NCBI GenBank assembly: GCA_021414145.1
Contig: JAIOOY010000077.1
Location: forward strand, 1-38,462
Source of the DNA: Methylophilales bacterium
GTDB lineage: Bacteria > Pseudomonadota > Gammaproteobacteria > Burkholderiales > Methylophilaceae
Length of the DNA: 38,462 nucleotides
Direction of reading: 5' to 3'
The position numbers and the translations under genes were made by a program. This document shows positions 1-9,084 of this stretch, piece after piece (positions within the stretch are counted from its first letter, which is position 1; every line of letters starts with the position of its first letter). The notes beneath the pieces were generated by a model. It saw only the letters and a program-made list of their open reading frames with translations, had not been told where the DNA came from and ran no database searches.

Positions 1-576
1 CTGTGGGTGATCGACCCGCTGGATGGCACTACCAACTTCCTGCATGGGCTTCCGCAATACGCGGTCTCTATCGGGTTGATGCATCGTGGCGTGATGGATC
101 AGGCCGTGGTGTACGACCCAGCACGCAATGACCTTTTCACCGCCACCAAAGGCCGTGGCGCGTATTTGAACGACAAGCGTATCCGTGTCAGCAAGCGTAG
201 TCGCTTACAGGAATGCATCATCGGCACGGGCTTCCCGTTCCGCGATTTCTCTCACATGGATACCTATCTCGCCATGTTCAAAGGCATGGCGTTGAGCACT
301 TCCGGCATTCGCCGCCCCGGCGCTGCCGCGCTGGACTTGGCTTATGTTGCGGCTGGCTACTACGATGGTTTCTGGGAGATCGGCCTTTCCAAGTGGGATG
401 TCGCCGCTGGTGCGTTGCTGATTACCGAAGCTGGCGGACTAGTGGGAGATTTTGAAGGCAATGAAAGCTGGTTTGAGACCGGCAACATCGTCGGCGGCAA
501 CCCTAGGATTTTCGGCCAGATGTTGAAGGTGTTAGCGCCGCATTTGACGGATACGCTTAAGACAAAACAGGCTTAA
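1..576 (+). CDS. suhB: Inositol monophosphatase family protein, 3' part (5' end outside window)
   Basis: This is the C-terminal part of an IMPase-family phosphatase, open from base 1 with no in-window start (the GTG at 7 is internal). The first residues carry the metal-binding motif [12 protein letters not shown], whose two aspartates bind Mg2+ in the family. [15 protein letters not shown], the second metal and substrate motif, follows near residue 132. The 191 codons present against about 267 in E. coli SuhB imply that roughly 80 N-terminal residues are missing. The family hydrolyses myo-inositol phosphates, and SuhB also acts with NusA in rRNA antitermination. The TAA stop shares the palindrome TTAA (573-576) with the convergent mutM stop. 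The family call is firm; the name suhB rests on typical proteobacterial content. Confidence 0.9.
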   Translation: MWVIDPLDGTTNFLHGLPQYAVSIGLMHRGVMDQAVVYDPARNDLFTATKGRGAYLNDKRIRVSKRSRLQECIIGTGFPFRDFSHMDTYLAMFKGMALSTSGIRRPGAAALDLAYVAAGYYDGFWEIGLSKWDVAAGALLITEAGGLVGDFEGNESWFETGNIVGGNPRIFGQMLKVLAPHLTDTLKTKQA

Positions 577-1385
577 CGCTGGCACTGCGGGCAGAAGAAG
601 GTCGAGCGCTGCCCCTGTTTGATGCTCTTGATGGCGGTGCCGCAGGTCTTGCAAGGCTCGCCAGTGCGACCATAGACAAAATACTCCTGCTGGAAATATC
701 CCGGGTTGCCATCTGCACCAAAAAAATCCCGCAGGCTGCTGCCCCCCGCCTCTATCGCGGCGGCGAGGGTGGCTTTGATTTCCTCTGCCAACCTTTGATA
801 GCGCACACGGCTTACTTTGTTGGCTGGGGTTTTAGGGTTGATGCCAGCGCGAAATAAGGATTCACTGGCGTAGATATTGCCCACCCCCACGACCAAATGA
901 CTATCCATGATGACAATTTTGATGGCAGCGCTGCGGCTGCGGGTTTGGGCAAACAGAAAATCGCCATCAAAACCCTGCTCTAGCGGCTCTACGCCTAGAC
1001 TTTGCAGCAGCTTGTGCTGCATCACATCACCTTCCAGCCACAACACGGCACCAAAGCGCCTTGGGTCACGTAAACGCATCACGCTGCCGTTTTGAAATAC
1101 CACGTCCAGATGGTCGTGTTTGGCGGGAGTTTCGTATTCGGGGAGCAAGGACAAGCGGCCGGACATACCCAGATGCAGCATCAGTGTGCCGCGTTCGCAG
1201 CGCACCAGAATGTATTTGGCACGACGGGTAAGTTCTATAAAACGCTGCCCGGTAAGCAAATCGGGAAGGTCTATTGGAATCGGCCAACGCAGGGAATGAT
1301 TGCGGACGGTCACCGAACTGACACGTTGATCAATTAAGGGCAACAGCCCGCGCCGCGTGGTCTCGACTTCGGGCAGTTCAGGCAT
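573..1385 (-). CDS. mutM: Formamidopyrimidine-DNA glycosylase (Fpg/MutM)
   Basis: Bifunctional base-excision repair enzyme that removes 8-oxoguanine and formamidopyrimidines and then nicks the abasic site by beta/delta elimination. The N-terminus [14 protein letters not shown] gives the catalytic Pro2 and Glu3, and Lys57 (RRAKYILVR) is the conserved phosphate-contacting lysine. A C-terminal zinc finger has Cys245, Cys248, Cys265 and Cys268 with the DNA-contacting Arg260. The length of 270 aa is normal for the family. It is the last gene of a minus-strand run, 17 bp after the DUF4340 gene, so it is probably co-transcribed with the ABC transporter genes. All family residues are present and the enzyme should be active. 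Confidence 0.97.
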   Translation of the reverse strand: MPELPEVETTRRGLLPLIDQRVSSVTVRNHSLRWPIPIDLPDLLTGQRFIELTRRAKYILVRCERGTLMLHLGMSGRLSLLPEYETPAKHDHLDVVFQNGSVMRLRDPRRFGAVLWLEGDVMQHKLLQSLGVEPLEQGFDGDFLFAQTRSRSAAIKIVIMDSHLVVGVGNIYASESLFRAGINPKTPANKVSRVRYQRLAEEIKATLAAAIEAGGSSLRDFFGADGNPGYFQQEYFVYGRTGEPCKTCGTAIKSIKQGQRSTFFCPQCQR

Positions 1386-1402
1386 GGCTTTTTACCAACC
1401 AC

Positions 1403-2290
1403 CTACTCCGTTTTGAAACCTACCGGAGGATTGAGAATAGTAAAACCCACGTCTTGCTGGAAGTGATATTGCTTTTGCTCGTCTTCACGCACCAGCAGCA
1501 ACTCTGGCGATTCTTGCATTTTGACCAATTTAATCACTTTGCCACCCTTGAGCTTGACCAGCACGAAAGGGTTGGGCTGACGGCTAGGCATGTATGGCTC
1601 TACCGAGTCGGCACGCAATTCTGCCCAGTTGACGAACCAGTCGTTCATTTCAGCCTGATTGGGATTGGGCATATATTTGCTGGCGGCGCTGACTTTCCAC
1701 TTGCCATCGTCGCTTCTGTCTACGTTAAGACTTGTACCTTCCCACTGTTCCAGCGCACCAAAATCAAAGCCTGCAATCACCTCGTCTTTAGCCAAAGGGT
1801 GCTTATCCATGAACTCCAAGGGCTGCACCGTAGCGCTTTCGCCATATTTGGAATCCAGGGTAAAGACTTGATTTTCATGCGCAACAAACTGCAGACCGCC
1901 AACCGGGTTGAACATACCGAAGGAGAAAGCCTTGTCGTCTGCCTTCACTATCATTTTCGGGTTATCCAGCCCGAACTGTGCAGCATCGGTGAGTGGCTGT
2001 TTTTCAGCACTGGTCGCCAGCGCGACAGATAACACCCGGCCAACGGACAATTCATCAGCGCGGCCTTGGTAAGGCTCTACCATCATCCAGCGGCCATTGA
2101 CCTTCTCGAACACGAGAGCCTTTTTGGCAGGAACTTCGATACGCAGGTGGGTGACGCTTCCAACATCAAAATTCGCGACGTTATAGTTTTGTTCTTGCTT
2201 CATCACTTCTGCCGGACGCTGATAGACATAAACGCCCAAGCCAGCAACGATAAGCAACAACAACAAATTCAATATCCAGCGTGACTTCAT
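1403..2290 (-). CDS. DUF4340 domain-containing membrane-anchored protein
   Basis: A 295-aa protein with one N-terminal membrane segment (about residues 5-24, LNLLLLLIVAGLGVYVYQ), followed by a soluble domain that should face the periplasm. The sequence resembles DUF4340 proteins, which have no established biochemical role but commonly sit beside GldG-like ABC transporter components. It starts 3 bp after the stop of the GldG-like gene, with AAGAGA upstream of the ATG, so the two are almost certainly co-translated. I infer that it is an accessory subunit of the transporter encoded upstream. The family assignment comes from architecture and context more than from any catalytic motif. Confidence 0.8.
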   Translation of the reverse strand: MKSRWILNLLLLLIVAGLGVYVYQRPAEVMKQEQNYNVANFDVGSVTHLRIEVPAKKALVFEKVNGRWMMVEPYQGRADELSVGRVLSVALATSAEKQPLTDAAQFGLDNPKMIVKADDKAFSFGMFNPVGGLQFVAHENQVFTLDSKYGESATVQPLEFMDKHPLAKDEVIAGFDFGALEQWEGTSLNVDRSDDGKWKVSAASKYMPNPNQAEMNDWFVNWAELRADSVEPYMPSRQPNPFVLVKLKGGKVIKLVKMQESPELLLVREDEQKQYHFQQDVGFTILNPPVGFKTE

Positions 2291-2293
2291 AAA

Positions 2294-3670
2294 TTATCTC
2301 TTGCGACGCTTTAACCAAATACTCAGCCCCGCAAACAACAAAGCCAATGGAAGAATAATCGCGGGGAAGCCACGTATCACCAGCCAGTTGGTGAACGGAC
2401 TGTTGTCAGGAATCTTCAGGTTGGTGTCCTTGAGCGGTCTGGGCTGGATGGTAATGAGCTTGTCGTCACCAGCTAGCCAGTTGATCATGTTCACGCCCAG
2501 ATCAAAGTTGCCTCCGCTGCTCAAGGCACGATTGGAGAGAAAGCCACCACCACCCACCACCACTACGCGCTGGGTCTTGCCTGGAGCCTCTTGCGTATCT
2601 GGGAACTTACGCTCCATCGCCACAGCGATGTTGATTGGGCCGCCTTTGTCCTGCTTATCATTGAACTCAATCTTGCCGTCCAGCTTGCCGGTTTCCAGCC
2701 AGCCAGTAGCCGCCACGTCTATCAATGGCGTGATGTTGAAGCCTACGTCACCCGCGGTGGAATTGATCTCGCGCGCCATAGGAAAAACGGTGCGCAAGTT
2801 AAAACGTAGCGTAATAGGATGCTCGGCATAGTGCGCGGAGAAGCCCAGCTTGTAGTCTCCTCCAGCCTGCGCTGCCGCTGGATCAACCACTATACCCGGG
2901 GAGAGCTGCAAGCCTAATTGGTCAGCGATAGGCTGTAAGCCGCGAAGTGGTTCTTGCTCCAACAGCCACAACAGATTGCCGCCGCGTGCGATGTAAGTCT
3001 TGATCTTGGCGACTTCACCCTCGGAAACATCAATCTGTGGTCCCGCAATCACCAGCATGGCACCTTGCTTAGGTACGCTTGGCTCCAGTACCAAATTAGG
3101 GTTGGAAAGTTTGAAGCCTCGACTTTCCAGCTCCTTACCAAAGTCGCCCAAGTCATACTCTTTCAAACCTATCAAGCTACGCTCGCCGTGACCTTCCAAA
3201 AACATGACGTTACGAGCTTCCGAGCGGGACAAATCTACCAGCACGTTGGCCATGTCCTGTTCATTGATGGGCGGCAACAGATGTTTGCTCTTTTTGTTGT
3301 ACTCTATGACAAACTCACCGTCGGCACGAATGCCCATATCCTGCGCCTGCTTAGGATTGGCGGCAGGGTTGACGAAAGTGATATGCAAGTCCGGCTTGGC
3401 ACGTTGGTAACGCGACACGAAATCCACAATAGCTTTACGGCGCGCCTCATCGGCACCAGCAAATACAGTCAAATTGACTTGACCTTTCATCTGCTTGAGT
3501 ACGTTGGTACTGCCTTCACTCAATGTGTTGCGTGCGCTCTGGGTAATGTCTTTGGCCACATGGAATTCGTAACTCAAGTAGCCAAGCAAGCCGACCAACG
3601 CCAAAAACAACACTACAAACATGCTGTTCTGCATGAACATTTGAAGACGTAATTTACTGTTAATTTTCAT
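2294..3670 (-). CDS. GldG-like ABC transporter auxiliary protein
   Basis: A 458-aa protein with an N-terminal membrane segment (about 15-37), a large extracytoplasmic domain and a C-terminal segment (about 430-452) ending in the basic tail LKRRKR. The start VAKDITQSARNTLS and the sentence-like motif VMFLEGHGERSL are typical of the GldG/ABC_transp_aux family. In Bacteroidetes GldG works with the ABC components GldA and GldF in gliding. In Proteobacteria the same triad is widespread in non-gliding species and its substrate is unknown. The gene sits 11 bp after the permease gene and 3 bp before the DUF4340 gene. I assign it as the periplasmic component of that transporter, not as a gliding gene. 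Confidence 0.87.
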   Translation of the reverse strand: MKINSKLRLQMFMQNSMFVVLFLALVGLLGYLSYEFHVAKDITQSARNTLSEGSTNVLKQMKGQVNLTVFAGADEARRKAIVDFVSRYQRAKPDLHITFVNPAANPKQAQDMGIRADGEFVIEYNKKSKHLLPPINEQDMANVLVDLSRSEARNVMFLEGHGERSLIGLKEYDLGDFGKELESRGFKLSNPNLVLEPSVPKQGAMLVIAGPQIDVSEGEVAKIKTYIARGGNLLWLLEQEPLRGLQPIADQLGLQLSPGIVVDPAAAQAGGDYKLGFSAHYAEHPITLRFNLRTVFPMAREINSTAGDVGFNITPLIDVAATGWLETGKLDGKIEFNDKQDKGGPINIAVAMERKFPDTQEAPGKTQRVVVVGGGGFLSNRALSSGGNFDLGVNMINWLAGDDKLITIQPRPLKDTNLKIPDNSPFTNWLVIRGFPAIILPLALLFAGLSIWLKRRKR

Positions 3671-3681
3671 GGTTTTAATAA

Positions 3682-4431
3682 TTATCCGCGTAACCGATCA
3701 GCATCCAAACGGCGCACGGTCAAAGTAAGGAATGTCAGCACAAACAAAAAGAAATAGGCCAGATCACGGGTATCAATAATGCCGTGGGAGAATGGCTCAA
3801 AATGACGCATCAGCGAGATTTTGTTGAACACGCTGGTAGGGTCGCCCGCCAAGTAAAAATCCATAGTCAACAGACCGAACAACACTACGAAAGTGATAAT
3901 TGCGGCGACGATAGGTTGTTGGGTTGAACCGGACACAAAAATACCCAAAGCCGAGAAACTGGCTACCAACAACCAGAGACCCAACATATTGGCTGCGATG
4001 TATCCGAAATCCACGGTCACCCAAAGATTCAAACTGCTCACCATGGCACCCGTCAAAACAATGCTGATGGTAAGGAAAGTGACCAAACCTATAAACTTGC
4101 CCAGCACAATTTCAGTGAGTGACAGCGGCGCACTGAACAAGAAGGTCAGGGTTTGATTCTTGCGTTCTTCGCTAATCAGGCGCATAGACAATAGCGGCAC
4201 AGCGAATAACATAACAAAAGAAGCCATGCTGAACACGTTGTTACCGATGAACTCGGTCGCCCCAAGGCGCTCTTCTGGGCGCACCATGCCAGACATGATC
4301 TTGTAGTATTTATCCACGCCTTCAAAAAATCCGAAATGGGCAAAAACAAGCTGTAACAGCGCCAAAATCACCCAGCCCATGGGTGAGGAGAACATACTGC
4401 GCAATTCTTTTCCGGCAACGGCGAATATCAT
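3682..4431 (-). CDS. ABC-2 type transporter permease (GldF/NosY-like)
   Basis: A 249-aa integral membrane protein with about six hydrophobic segments, beginning with MIFAVAGKELRSMFSSPMG. The cytoplasmic motif RLISEERKNQTLTFLFSAPL is the hallmark of ABC-2 permeases, where it couples to the ATPase. It starts 10 bp after the ATPase stop and is followed by the GldG-like gene. It should form the transmembrane pore with the ATPase encoded at 4442-5374. The direction is probably export or membrane remodelling, as is usual for ABC-2 systems, but the substrate cannot be read from the sequence. Confidence 0.92.
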   Translation of the reverse strand: MIFAVAGKELRSMFSSPMGWVILALLQLVFAHFGFFEGVDKYYKIMSGMVRPEERLGATEFIGNNVFSMASFVMLFAVPLLSMRLISEERKNQTLTFLFSAPLSLTEIVLGKFIGLVTFLTISIVLTGAMVSSLNLWVTVDFGYIAANMLGLWLLVASFSALGIFVSGSTQQPIVAAIITFVVLFGLLTMDFYLAGDPTSVFNKISLMRHFEPFSHGIIDTRDLAYFFLFVLTFLTLTVRRLDADRLRG

Positions 4432-4441
4432 GGTTTCTTCC

Positions 4442-5374
4442 TTACTGTGTAGCTTCTTGATAGGTCAGTTGCACGAATACTTCTTCTAGACTGGTTTGGT
4501 CTGGCGTGATCTGGTGCAAGCCCCATTTTTTCTTGACGGCAGTTTCCACGATGCGCTCGGCTGGGTTTTCGCCCACTGCGTATTGCACTCGCAGCAATCC
4601 ATCTTGCACAGCAGTCACGCTCACCACCCCGCTGATTTTCTCGATCTCATCCAAGCTTGGAGCGTTACTCAAACCCAGCAATAATTTGTTCCCTTGGCGT
4701 TGTTGCTTGAGTACGTCTATGCCACCGTTAAATACCAGCTGACCCTTGTGGATAATCTGCACGTGGTCACATACCATTTCCACTTCAGGCAGAATATGCG
4801 TGGACAGAATCACGCTGTGTTCGCCGCCCAGTTCTTTGATTAGCGCTCGGATATCACGAATCTGACTGGGATCCAAACCCACTGTTGGTTCATCCAGAAT
4901 CACCACCATAGGGTTGTGAATGATGGCTTGAGCAATACCCACGCGCTGCTGGTAGCCTTTGGAGAGGTTATCAATCAGGCGTCCGCTCATTTCGGTGAGG
5001 CCGGTACGCTGCTTGGCAATATCTACGGCTTTTTTGAGGTGCTTGCGCGTGACACCGTGCAATCTGCCCGCCAGTGCCAGCATTTCATCTACGGTGAGCT
5101 CTTTGTAAAGTGGTGGCTGCTCCGGCAAATAGCCAATAAGCGCCTTGGCCGCTTTTGGATTTTCAATGATGTCTATTCCGCAGATGTTGACGCTGCCGGC
5201 AGTCGGTGCCAAGTTGCCGGTGAGCATCTTCATGGTGGTGGATTTACCCGCGCCGTTGGGGCCCAAGAAGCCCAGTACTTCGCCTTTGTTCAGGCTAAAA
5301 CTTACGTCGCGCACCACAGTGTTGTTGCCATAGGTGCGAGTAAGCTCGCTGGCTTCGATAGTTACAGTTGTCAT
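4442..5374 (-). CDS. ABC transporter ATP-binding protein (GldA-like)
   Basis: Cytoplasmic ATPase of the transporter. Walker A GPNGAGKST lies at about residues 38-46, the signature region is NLSKGYQQRVGIAQ, and Walker B is VVILDEPTVGLDP. An H-loop follows in ILSTHILPEVE. A C-terminal extension of about 80 residues is typical of the CcmA/NatA-type ATPases that drive ABC-2 permeases. I chose the ATG at 5374; an in-frame TTG two codons upstream (5380) is possible, and neither has a strong ribosome binding site. It is the first gene of the five-gene minus-strand operon. Its promoter must lie between 5375 and the repeat element ending at 5461, or inside that element. Confidence 0.94.
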   Translation of the reverse strand: MTTVTIEASELTRTYGNNTVVRDVSFSLNKGEVLGFLGPNGAGKSTTMKMLTGNLAPTAGSVNICGIDIIENPKAAKALIGYLPEQPPLYKELTVDEMLALAGRLHGVTRKHLKKAVDIAKQRTGLTEMSGRLIDNLSKGYQQRVGIAQAIIHNPMVVILDEPTVGLDPSQIRDIRALIKELGGEHSVILSTHILPEVEMVCDHVQIIHKGQLVFNGGIDVLKQQRQGNKLLLGLSNAPSLDEIEKISGVVSVTAVQDGLLRVQYAVGENPAERIVETAVKKKWGLHQITPDQTSLEEVFVQLTYQEATQ

Positions 5375-5460
5375 AATCAATACAGACTAAATCTCAAGTT
5401 AAGAGGCGCTAAAAACTGCTGGTCTTGTAGCAAGTTACGCAGGGCGCATATACTATAGGT

Positions 5461-5729
5461 AACCTCTAATGAAGTCCACCATGAACCGCGTTGCTATGAA
5501 GAATGAGATGACCGCTAGGCGCACGTCGCAGGTCGTACTGGACGTACGAAGCCAAGACGTGCAACGCCGCGAGCGCTCATTCTTCATAGCAACCCTTCGG
5601 GACAAGGTTTTGCGGGCGATCTGCTGCGTCAGGCTCCTCATGAATGGAATAACCATTCATTTCGTCGCCTTCCTTGCGTCTCATCCCGCAAAGCCTTTGT
5701 CGCGGTCACGTTGGACTTCATTAGAGGTT
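5461..5729. repeat. 269-bp inverted-repeat element able to form a three-way junction
   Basis: This lies in the 409-bp gene-free stretch 5375-5783. The ends are perfect 18-bp inverted repeats (5461-5478 with 5712-5729). Pairing continues inward with one bulge and two mismatches to 5490/5701. Directly inside are two further hairpins. The first spans 5491-5592 and closes with a perfect 17-bp stem (5491-5507 with 5576-5592). The second spans 5601-5700 and closes with 5601-5616 against 5685-5700. It contains an inner 8-bp hairpin at 5640-5660 with loop AATAA. Open frames of 101 aa (plus) and 67 aa (minus) across it look non-coding. I see no transposase and no clear target duplication. A MITE-like or BIME-like element, or a structured RNA, is possible. 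Confidence 0.85.
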
Positions 5730-5783
5730 CCTGAACATTCTGCTTGCGCCACGGTCGAAGCTGCACACTCTTAGGAAATCCCG

Positions 5784-7466
5784 ATGAAAAAAACTCTTTC
5801 TATCCCGCTGATTTTGGCCGTTTTGTTATCTTCTACCAGCTTTTCAGCCTTTGCTGCCAGCGACAAAAAGGCCACTCCCGATGCAACACTGAGTGCCGAA
5901 TTCATTTTTAAGTTCCTAGTCGGTGAAATCGCCGGTCAGCGTGGCGATGTGAGTTCCGCCAGCGCGATACTCTACGACTTGGCGAAATCCACTGGCGATG
6001 CGCGTCTAGCCGAACGGGCCACCCGTGCCGCGCTGTATATTAAGCAAGGCCCGATGGCGCTGCAAGCGGCCACCCTGTGGGCAGAGCTAGATCCGAGCGC
6101 AGCAGAGCCGAAGCAAATCGTAACGCAATTACTACTAGCCTCGGGAAAACTGGCTGACCTGCGTCCGCAGTTACAAAAAATGCTGGCAGAAGAAACTAAT
6201 CGCGCCGCTGGATTTATGTACATTGCCGGGACCTTGTCTCGCAATCAAGATAAAGCGCAGACCTTGCAATTTATACAGGAATTAGCCAAGCCCTACCCGA
6301 ATCTGGCGGAGGCTCACTTTGCTGTGGCCCACGCTGCTTGGAGTGCGGGCAACGAGCAACTGGCCTTGAGTGAGCTCAAGGCCGCCGACAAGGCCAAACC
6401 CGGATGGGAGATCGGTGCCTTGTTACACGGGCAGATTCTGCAATCACGCCCCATAGAAGCGCTCCATTTTTATGAGACCTACCTCGTCACTTACCCCGCC
6501 AGCCTTGAGGTCAAACTAGCCTACGCCAAATTGCTGGTGAACGAAAAACAAATGGACGCAGCACGTCAGCAGTTTGAGCAACTACTGGAAGCCAAGCCAG
6601 AGAGTCCGGATATCCACGTCGCGATTGGGTTGTTGAGCGTGCAGGCGGAGGATTTGAGCAGCGCTGAGAACCACTTCAAACAGGCTTTGGAGTTGAATTA
6701 CAAGGATATCGATCAGATTCGCTTTTATTTGGCGCAAATTAGCGAACAGATGCAACAGGTTGAGGAATCCAAAAAATGGTATGAATCCATCAACCCAGAC
6801 AGTCGCTTCTACCTTGAAGGTCAGCTCAAAATGGCTGTGGGCGAGGCTAAAATGGGTCTTCTAGAAGATGCGCGGAATCGTCTACACAACATCCCTAACC
6901 TTAGCCCTGAGCAACAAGTGTTAGCCATTCAGACAGAGGCATCGTTGTTATCACAAGCCAATCGCCATGAAGAAGCATTCAACTTGCTGCAAAACGCCGT
7001 CGCCAATTACCCCAATAGCCCGGACATTGTGTACGACTACGCGATGGTATCTGAGCGCGTAAAGCGCTTTGACATCATGGAACATGAGCTGCGTAAACTG
7101 ATGTTAATGAAACCCGATTTTGCTCAAGCCTATAATGCCTTGGGTTACACCTTAGCCGAACGCAACGAGCGCTTGGACGAGGCGCAAAAACTTATTGAAA
7201 AAGCACTGGCGCTTACCCCCGATGATCACTTCATCTTGGATAGCATGGGCTGGGTGCATTACCGAATGGGCCGGTTAGATCAGGCGCTGGATTTCATCAG
7301 ACGTGCTTATGACAACCAGCCGGATCCAGAAATCGCTGCGCATCTGGGTGAAGTGTTATGGCAGCAAGGCAAACATGAGGAAGCTATCAGCACTTGGGAC
7401 GCAGCATTGCGCGACTATCCCGACAACGAAGTTCTCGTCAATACCGCGAAAAAATTCCATCCGTGA
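5784..7466 (+). CDS. Exported tetratricopeptide-repeat protein
   Basis: A 560-aa protein with an N-terminal signal peptide (charged MKKTLS, hydrophobic core to about residue 24, cleavage near AFA-AS), followed by TPR-like helical repeats through nearly its whole length. Clear TPR consensus runs include AYNALGYTLAERNERLDEAQ and ILDSMGWVHYRMGRLDQALD in the C-terminal third. It should be a periplasmic or outer-membrane-associated scaffold. Proteins of this type directly before lolB are common in Betaproteobacteria, but no precise function is known to me. AGGA lies 9 nt before the ATG. The stop overlaps the lolB start as TGATG, so the two genes are translationally coupled. Confidence 0.9.
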   Translation: MKKTLSIPLILAVLLSSTSFSAFAASDKKATPDATLSAEFIFKFLVGEIAGQRGDVSSASAILYDLAKSTGDARLAERATRAALYIKQGPMALQAATLWAELDPSAAEPKQIVTQLLLASGKLADLRPQLQKMLAEETNRAAGFMYIAGTLSRNQDKAQTLQFIQELAKPYPNLAEAHFAVAHAAWSAGNEQLALSELKAADKAKPGWEIGALLHGQILQSRPIEALHFYETYLVTYPASLEVKLAYAKLLVNEKQMDAARQQFEQLLEAKPESPDIHVAIGLLSVQAEDLSSAENHFKQALELNYKDIDQIRFYLAQISEQMQQVEESKKWYESINPDSRFYLEGQLKMAVGEAKMGLLEDARNRLHNIPNLSPEQQVLAIQTEASLLSQANRHEEAFNLLQNAVANYPNSPDIVYDYAMVSERVKRFDIMEHELRKLMLMKPDFAQAYNALGYTLAERNERLDEAQKLIEKALALTPDDHFILDSMGWVHYRMGRLDQALDFIRRAYDNQPDPEIAAHLGEVLWQQGKHEEAISTWDAALRDYPDNEVLVNTAKKFHP

Positions 7467-8083
7467 TGCGTTTATGTTGTGTGCTGTCAGCCTTGATTAT
7501 GGCTGGATGTAGCATCATGCCTGAACAACCAGTGATAGCCAAGCCTGTGGCTCCTATCACGCGTTATCACGAGCATCTCGCACAAATCAGTAACATTCAA
7601 GTTTTTGCCATGCAAGGACGTATCGCTATCCTCACTGAGAAAAAAGGTTTTTCTGGTTCCATCCATTGGCAGCACCACGTGAACGGCGACGACATTCAAT
7701 TTTTCTCGCCTTTGGGCACGCAGCTTGGCGCGCTAAGCCAAGGCGCTGATGGTGTAACGCTCACCACCGGCAAACAAAACAGCTTTCACGCCGACGATGC
7801 AGAAACGCTGACACAGCAATTACTAGGTTGGAGTCTTCCGATGCAAGGCCTTCCTAACTGGATGTTGGGCCGCCCCAACAATATCGAAACGGCCACCATG
7901 GCTTGGGATCAAGACGGTAAACTTACGCACCTTAGCGAACAAGGCTGGGATATTGAATATCCTCAGTACATGACTGCGGATGGATTTATGCTGCCGGAAA
8001 AAGTAGTGCTGAAAAGTGAGAAATTAGATTTGAAACTGGTCATCGAACAATGGCAAACCGGAACTAAGGAAAGCACCGAATAG
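7466..8083 (+). CDS. lolB: Outer membrane lipoprotein LolB
   Basis: LolB is the outer-membrane receptor that takes lipoproteins from LolA and inserts them in the outer membrane. The start ATG at 7466 overlaps the TPR gene stop (TGATG) and gives a 205-aa precursor with a short lipoprotein signal ending LIMAGC, so Cys15 would be the lipidated residue. A Met at the -3 lipobox position is slightly atypical. An upstream in-frame ATG at 7394 would bury the signal peptide and is rejected. The body matches LolB in length and in motifs such as MQGRIAI and GFSGSIHW. Its position just before ispE is the standard betaproteobacterial and gammaproteobacterial arrangement. Confidence 0.92.
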   Translation: MRLCCVLSALIMAGCSIMPEQPVIAKPVAPITRYHEHLAQISNIQVFAMQGRIAILTEKKGFSGSIHWQHHVNGDDIQFFSPLGTQLGALSQGADGVTLTTGKQNSFHADDAETLTQQLLGWSLPMQGLPNWMLGRPNNIETATMAWDQDGKLTHLSEQGWDIEYPQYMTADGFMLPEKVVLKSEKLDLKLVIEQWQTGTKESTE

Positions 8084-8084
8084 C

Positions 8085-8915
8085 ATGACTGCTTTTGCTT
8101 CTCCCGCCAAAATCAACCTATTCCTGCACATCACTGGCCGCCGCGCAGACGGCTACCATGAGTTGCAAAGCGTGTTTCGCTTGCTGGACTTCGGCGATAC
8201 CGTTCATATCGACGTACGTCAAGATGGCAAGATAAGGCGCACCCAAAATATAGTCGGTGTACCCGAAGAACATGACCTCACCATACGCGCTGCCAAGCTG
8301 TTGCAAGCCACCACTTGTTGCGCTTTGGGCGCTGACATCCACGTAGAAAAGCGCATTCCTATGGGTGGTGGTTTGGGTGGAGGCAGCTCCAACGCAGCCA
8401 CAGTGTTGCTGGCGCTGAATCGCTTGTGGAACGTAAATCTAAAGCGCACTGAGCTGTTGGCATTAGGCTTAAAATTGGGCGCAGATGTTCCAGTATTTGT
8501 CTTCGGCGAAAATGCTTGGGCAGAAGGAATCGGTGAACAACTACAGGCAATCGCGCTGAAACCGGCGCACTACGTGGTACTCACGCCACAGGTCAAGGTT
8601 TCCACCGCCGCCGTCTTCGCGCATCAGGATTTGACAAGAGACACGTTACCCGCCAAAATGTCGGCCTTTTGTGAAGGCTATGGCTGTAACGATTTGCAGC
8701 CTTTGGTGTGCCACCTTTATCCTGAAGTTGCCAATTGCCTAGACTGGTTGCGCCAGTTTGGTGATGCCAGAATGTCAGGATCGGGCGCAAGCGTGTTTGT
8801 AGCTGTTGACTCCCTGCAAACCGCGCAGCAAATACTGACAGCCAAGCCCGCAGGGTTTAGCGGGTTTGTAGCCAGTGGATTGGCGAAGCATCCGTTATAT
8901 AGTTTTGCCGACTGA
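8085..8915 (+). CDS. ispE: 4-diphosphocytidyl-2-C-methyl-D-erythritol kinase
   Basis: Fourth dedicated step of the MEP isoprenoid pathway: ATP-dependent phosphorylation of the 2-hydroxyl of 4-diphosphocytidyl-2-C-methylerythritol. The N-terminus [20 protein letters not shown] carries the conserved Lys9. The GHMP-kinase ATP loop [14 protein letters not shown] starts near residue 91, and LGADVPVF near residue 138 holds the catalytic aspartate. The GHMP motif 3 glycines appear in [10 protein letters not shown]. At 276 aa it is a normal length. It starts one base after the lolB stop, so translation is coupled, and a tRNA-Gln gene follows 18 bp downstream on the same strand. Confidence 0.97.
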   Translation: MTAFASPAKINLFLHITGRRADGYHELQSVFRLLDFGDTVHIDVRQDGKIRRTQNIVGVPEEHDLTIRAAKLLQATTCCALGADIHVEKRIPMGGGLGGGSSNAATVLLALNRLWNVNLKRTELLALGLKLGADVPVFVFGENAWAEGIGEQLQAIALKPAHYVVLTPQVKVSTAAVFAHQDLTRDTLPAKMSAFCEGYGCNDLQPLVCHLYPEVANCLDWLRQFGDARMSGSGASVFVAVDSLQTAQQILTAKPAGFSGFVASGLAKHPLYSFAD

Positions 8916-8933
8916 ATGTAGTAAAAGTTAAAT

Positions 8934-9010
8934 TGGGGAGTCGCCAAGCTGGTTAAGGCACTGGGTTTTGATCCCAGCATTCGAAGGTTCGAATCCTTCC
9001 TCCCCAGCCA
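8934..9010 (+). tRNA. tRNA-Gln (anticodon TTG)
   Basis: A 77-nt cloverleaf with encoded CCA. The acceptor stem TGGGGAG pairs with CTCCCCA, and the D arm is GCCAAGCTGGTTAAGGC. The anticodon stem CTGGG/CCCAG encloses the loop TTTTGAT with anticodon TTG. The T arm is GAAGG-TTCGAAT-CCTTC. It lies 18 bp after ispE with no room for its own promoter, so it is probably processed from the lolB-ispE transcript. A strong terminator follows at 9019. A glutamine tRNA between ispE and prs is a conserved arrangement in Betaproteobacteria. Confidence 0.98.
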
Positions 9011-9018
9011 AATAATAA

Positions 9019-9059
9019 AAAAGCGTGTAGAGTCAAATAGCTACACGCTTTTGTTTTTT
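9019..9059 (+). terminator. Rho-independent terminator after tRNA-Gln
   Basis: A perfect 12-bp stem (9019-9030 with 9041-9052, core AAGCGTGTAG/CTACACGCTT) has a 10-nt loop and is followed by TTGTTTTTT. It should end the lolB-ispE-tRNA transcript and separate it from prs. Confidence 0.85.
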
Positions 9060-9084
9060 CACCTTTTTAGAAAGGAAGCGGCGC

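Noticed and set aside
2954-3652. 232-aa plus-strand frame opposite the GldG-like gene
   Set aside because: A shadow of a well-supported gene, with no ribosome binding site and no recognisable domain.
5469-5774. Open frame of 101 aa on the plus strand (and 67 aa on the minus strand, 5453-5656) in the gene-free stretch
   Set aside because: Both lie inside the inverted-repeat element, so the frames mirror its palindromic arms. They lack ribosome binding sites and their composition is not protein-like.
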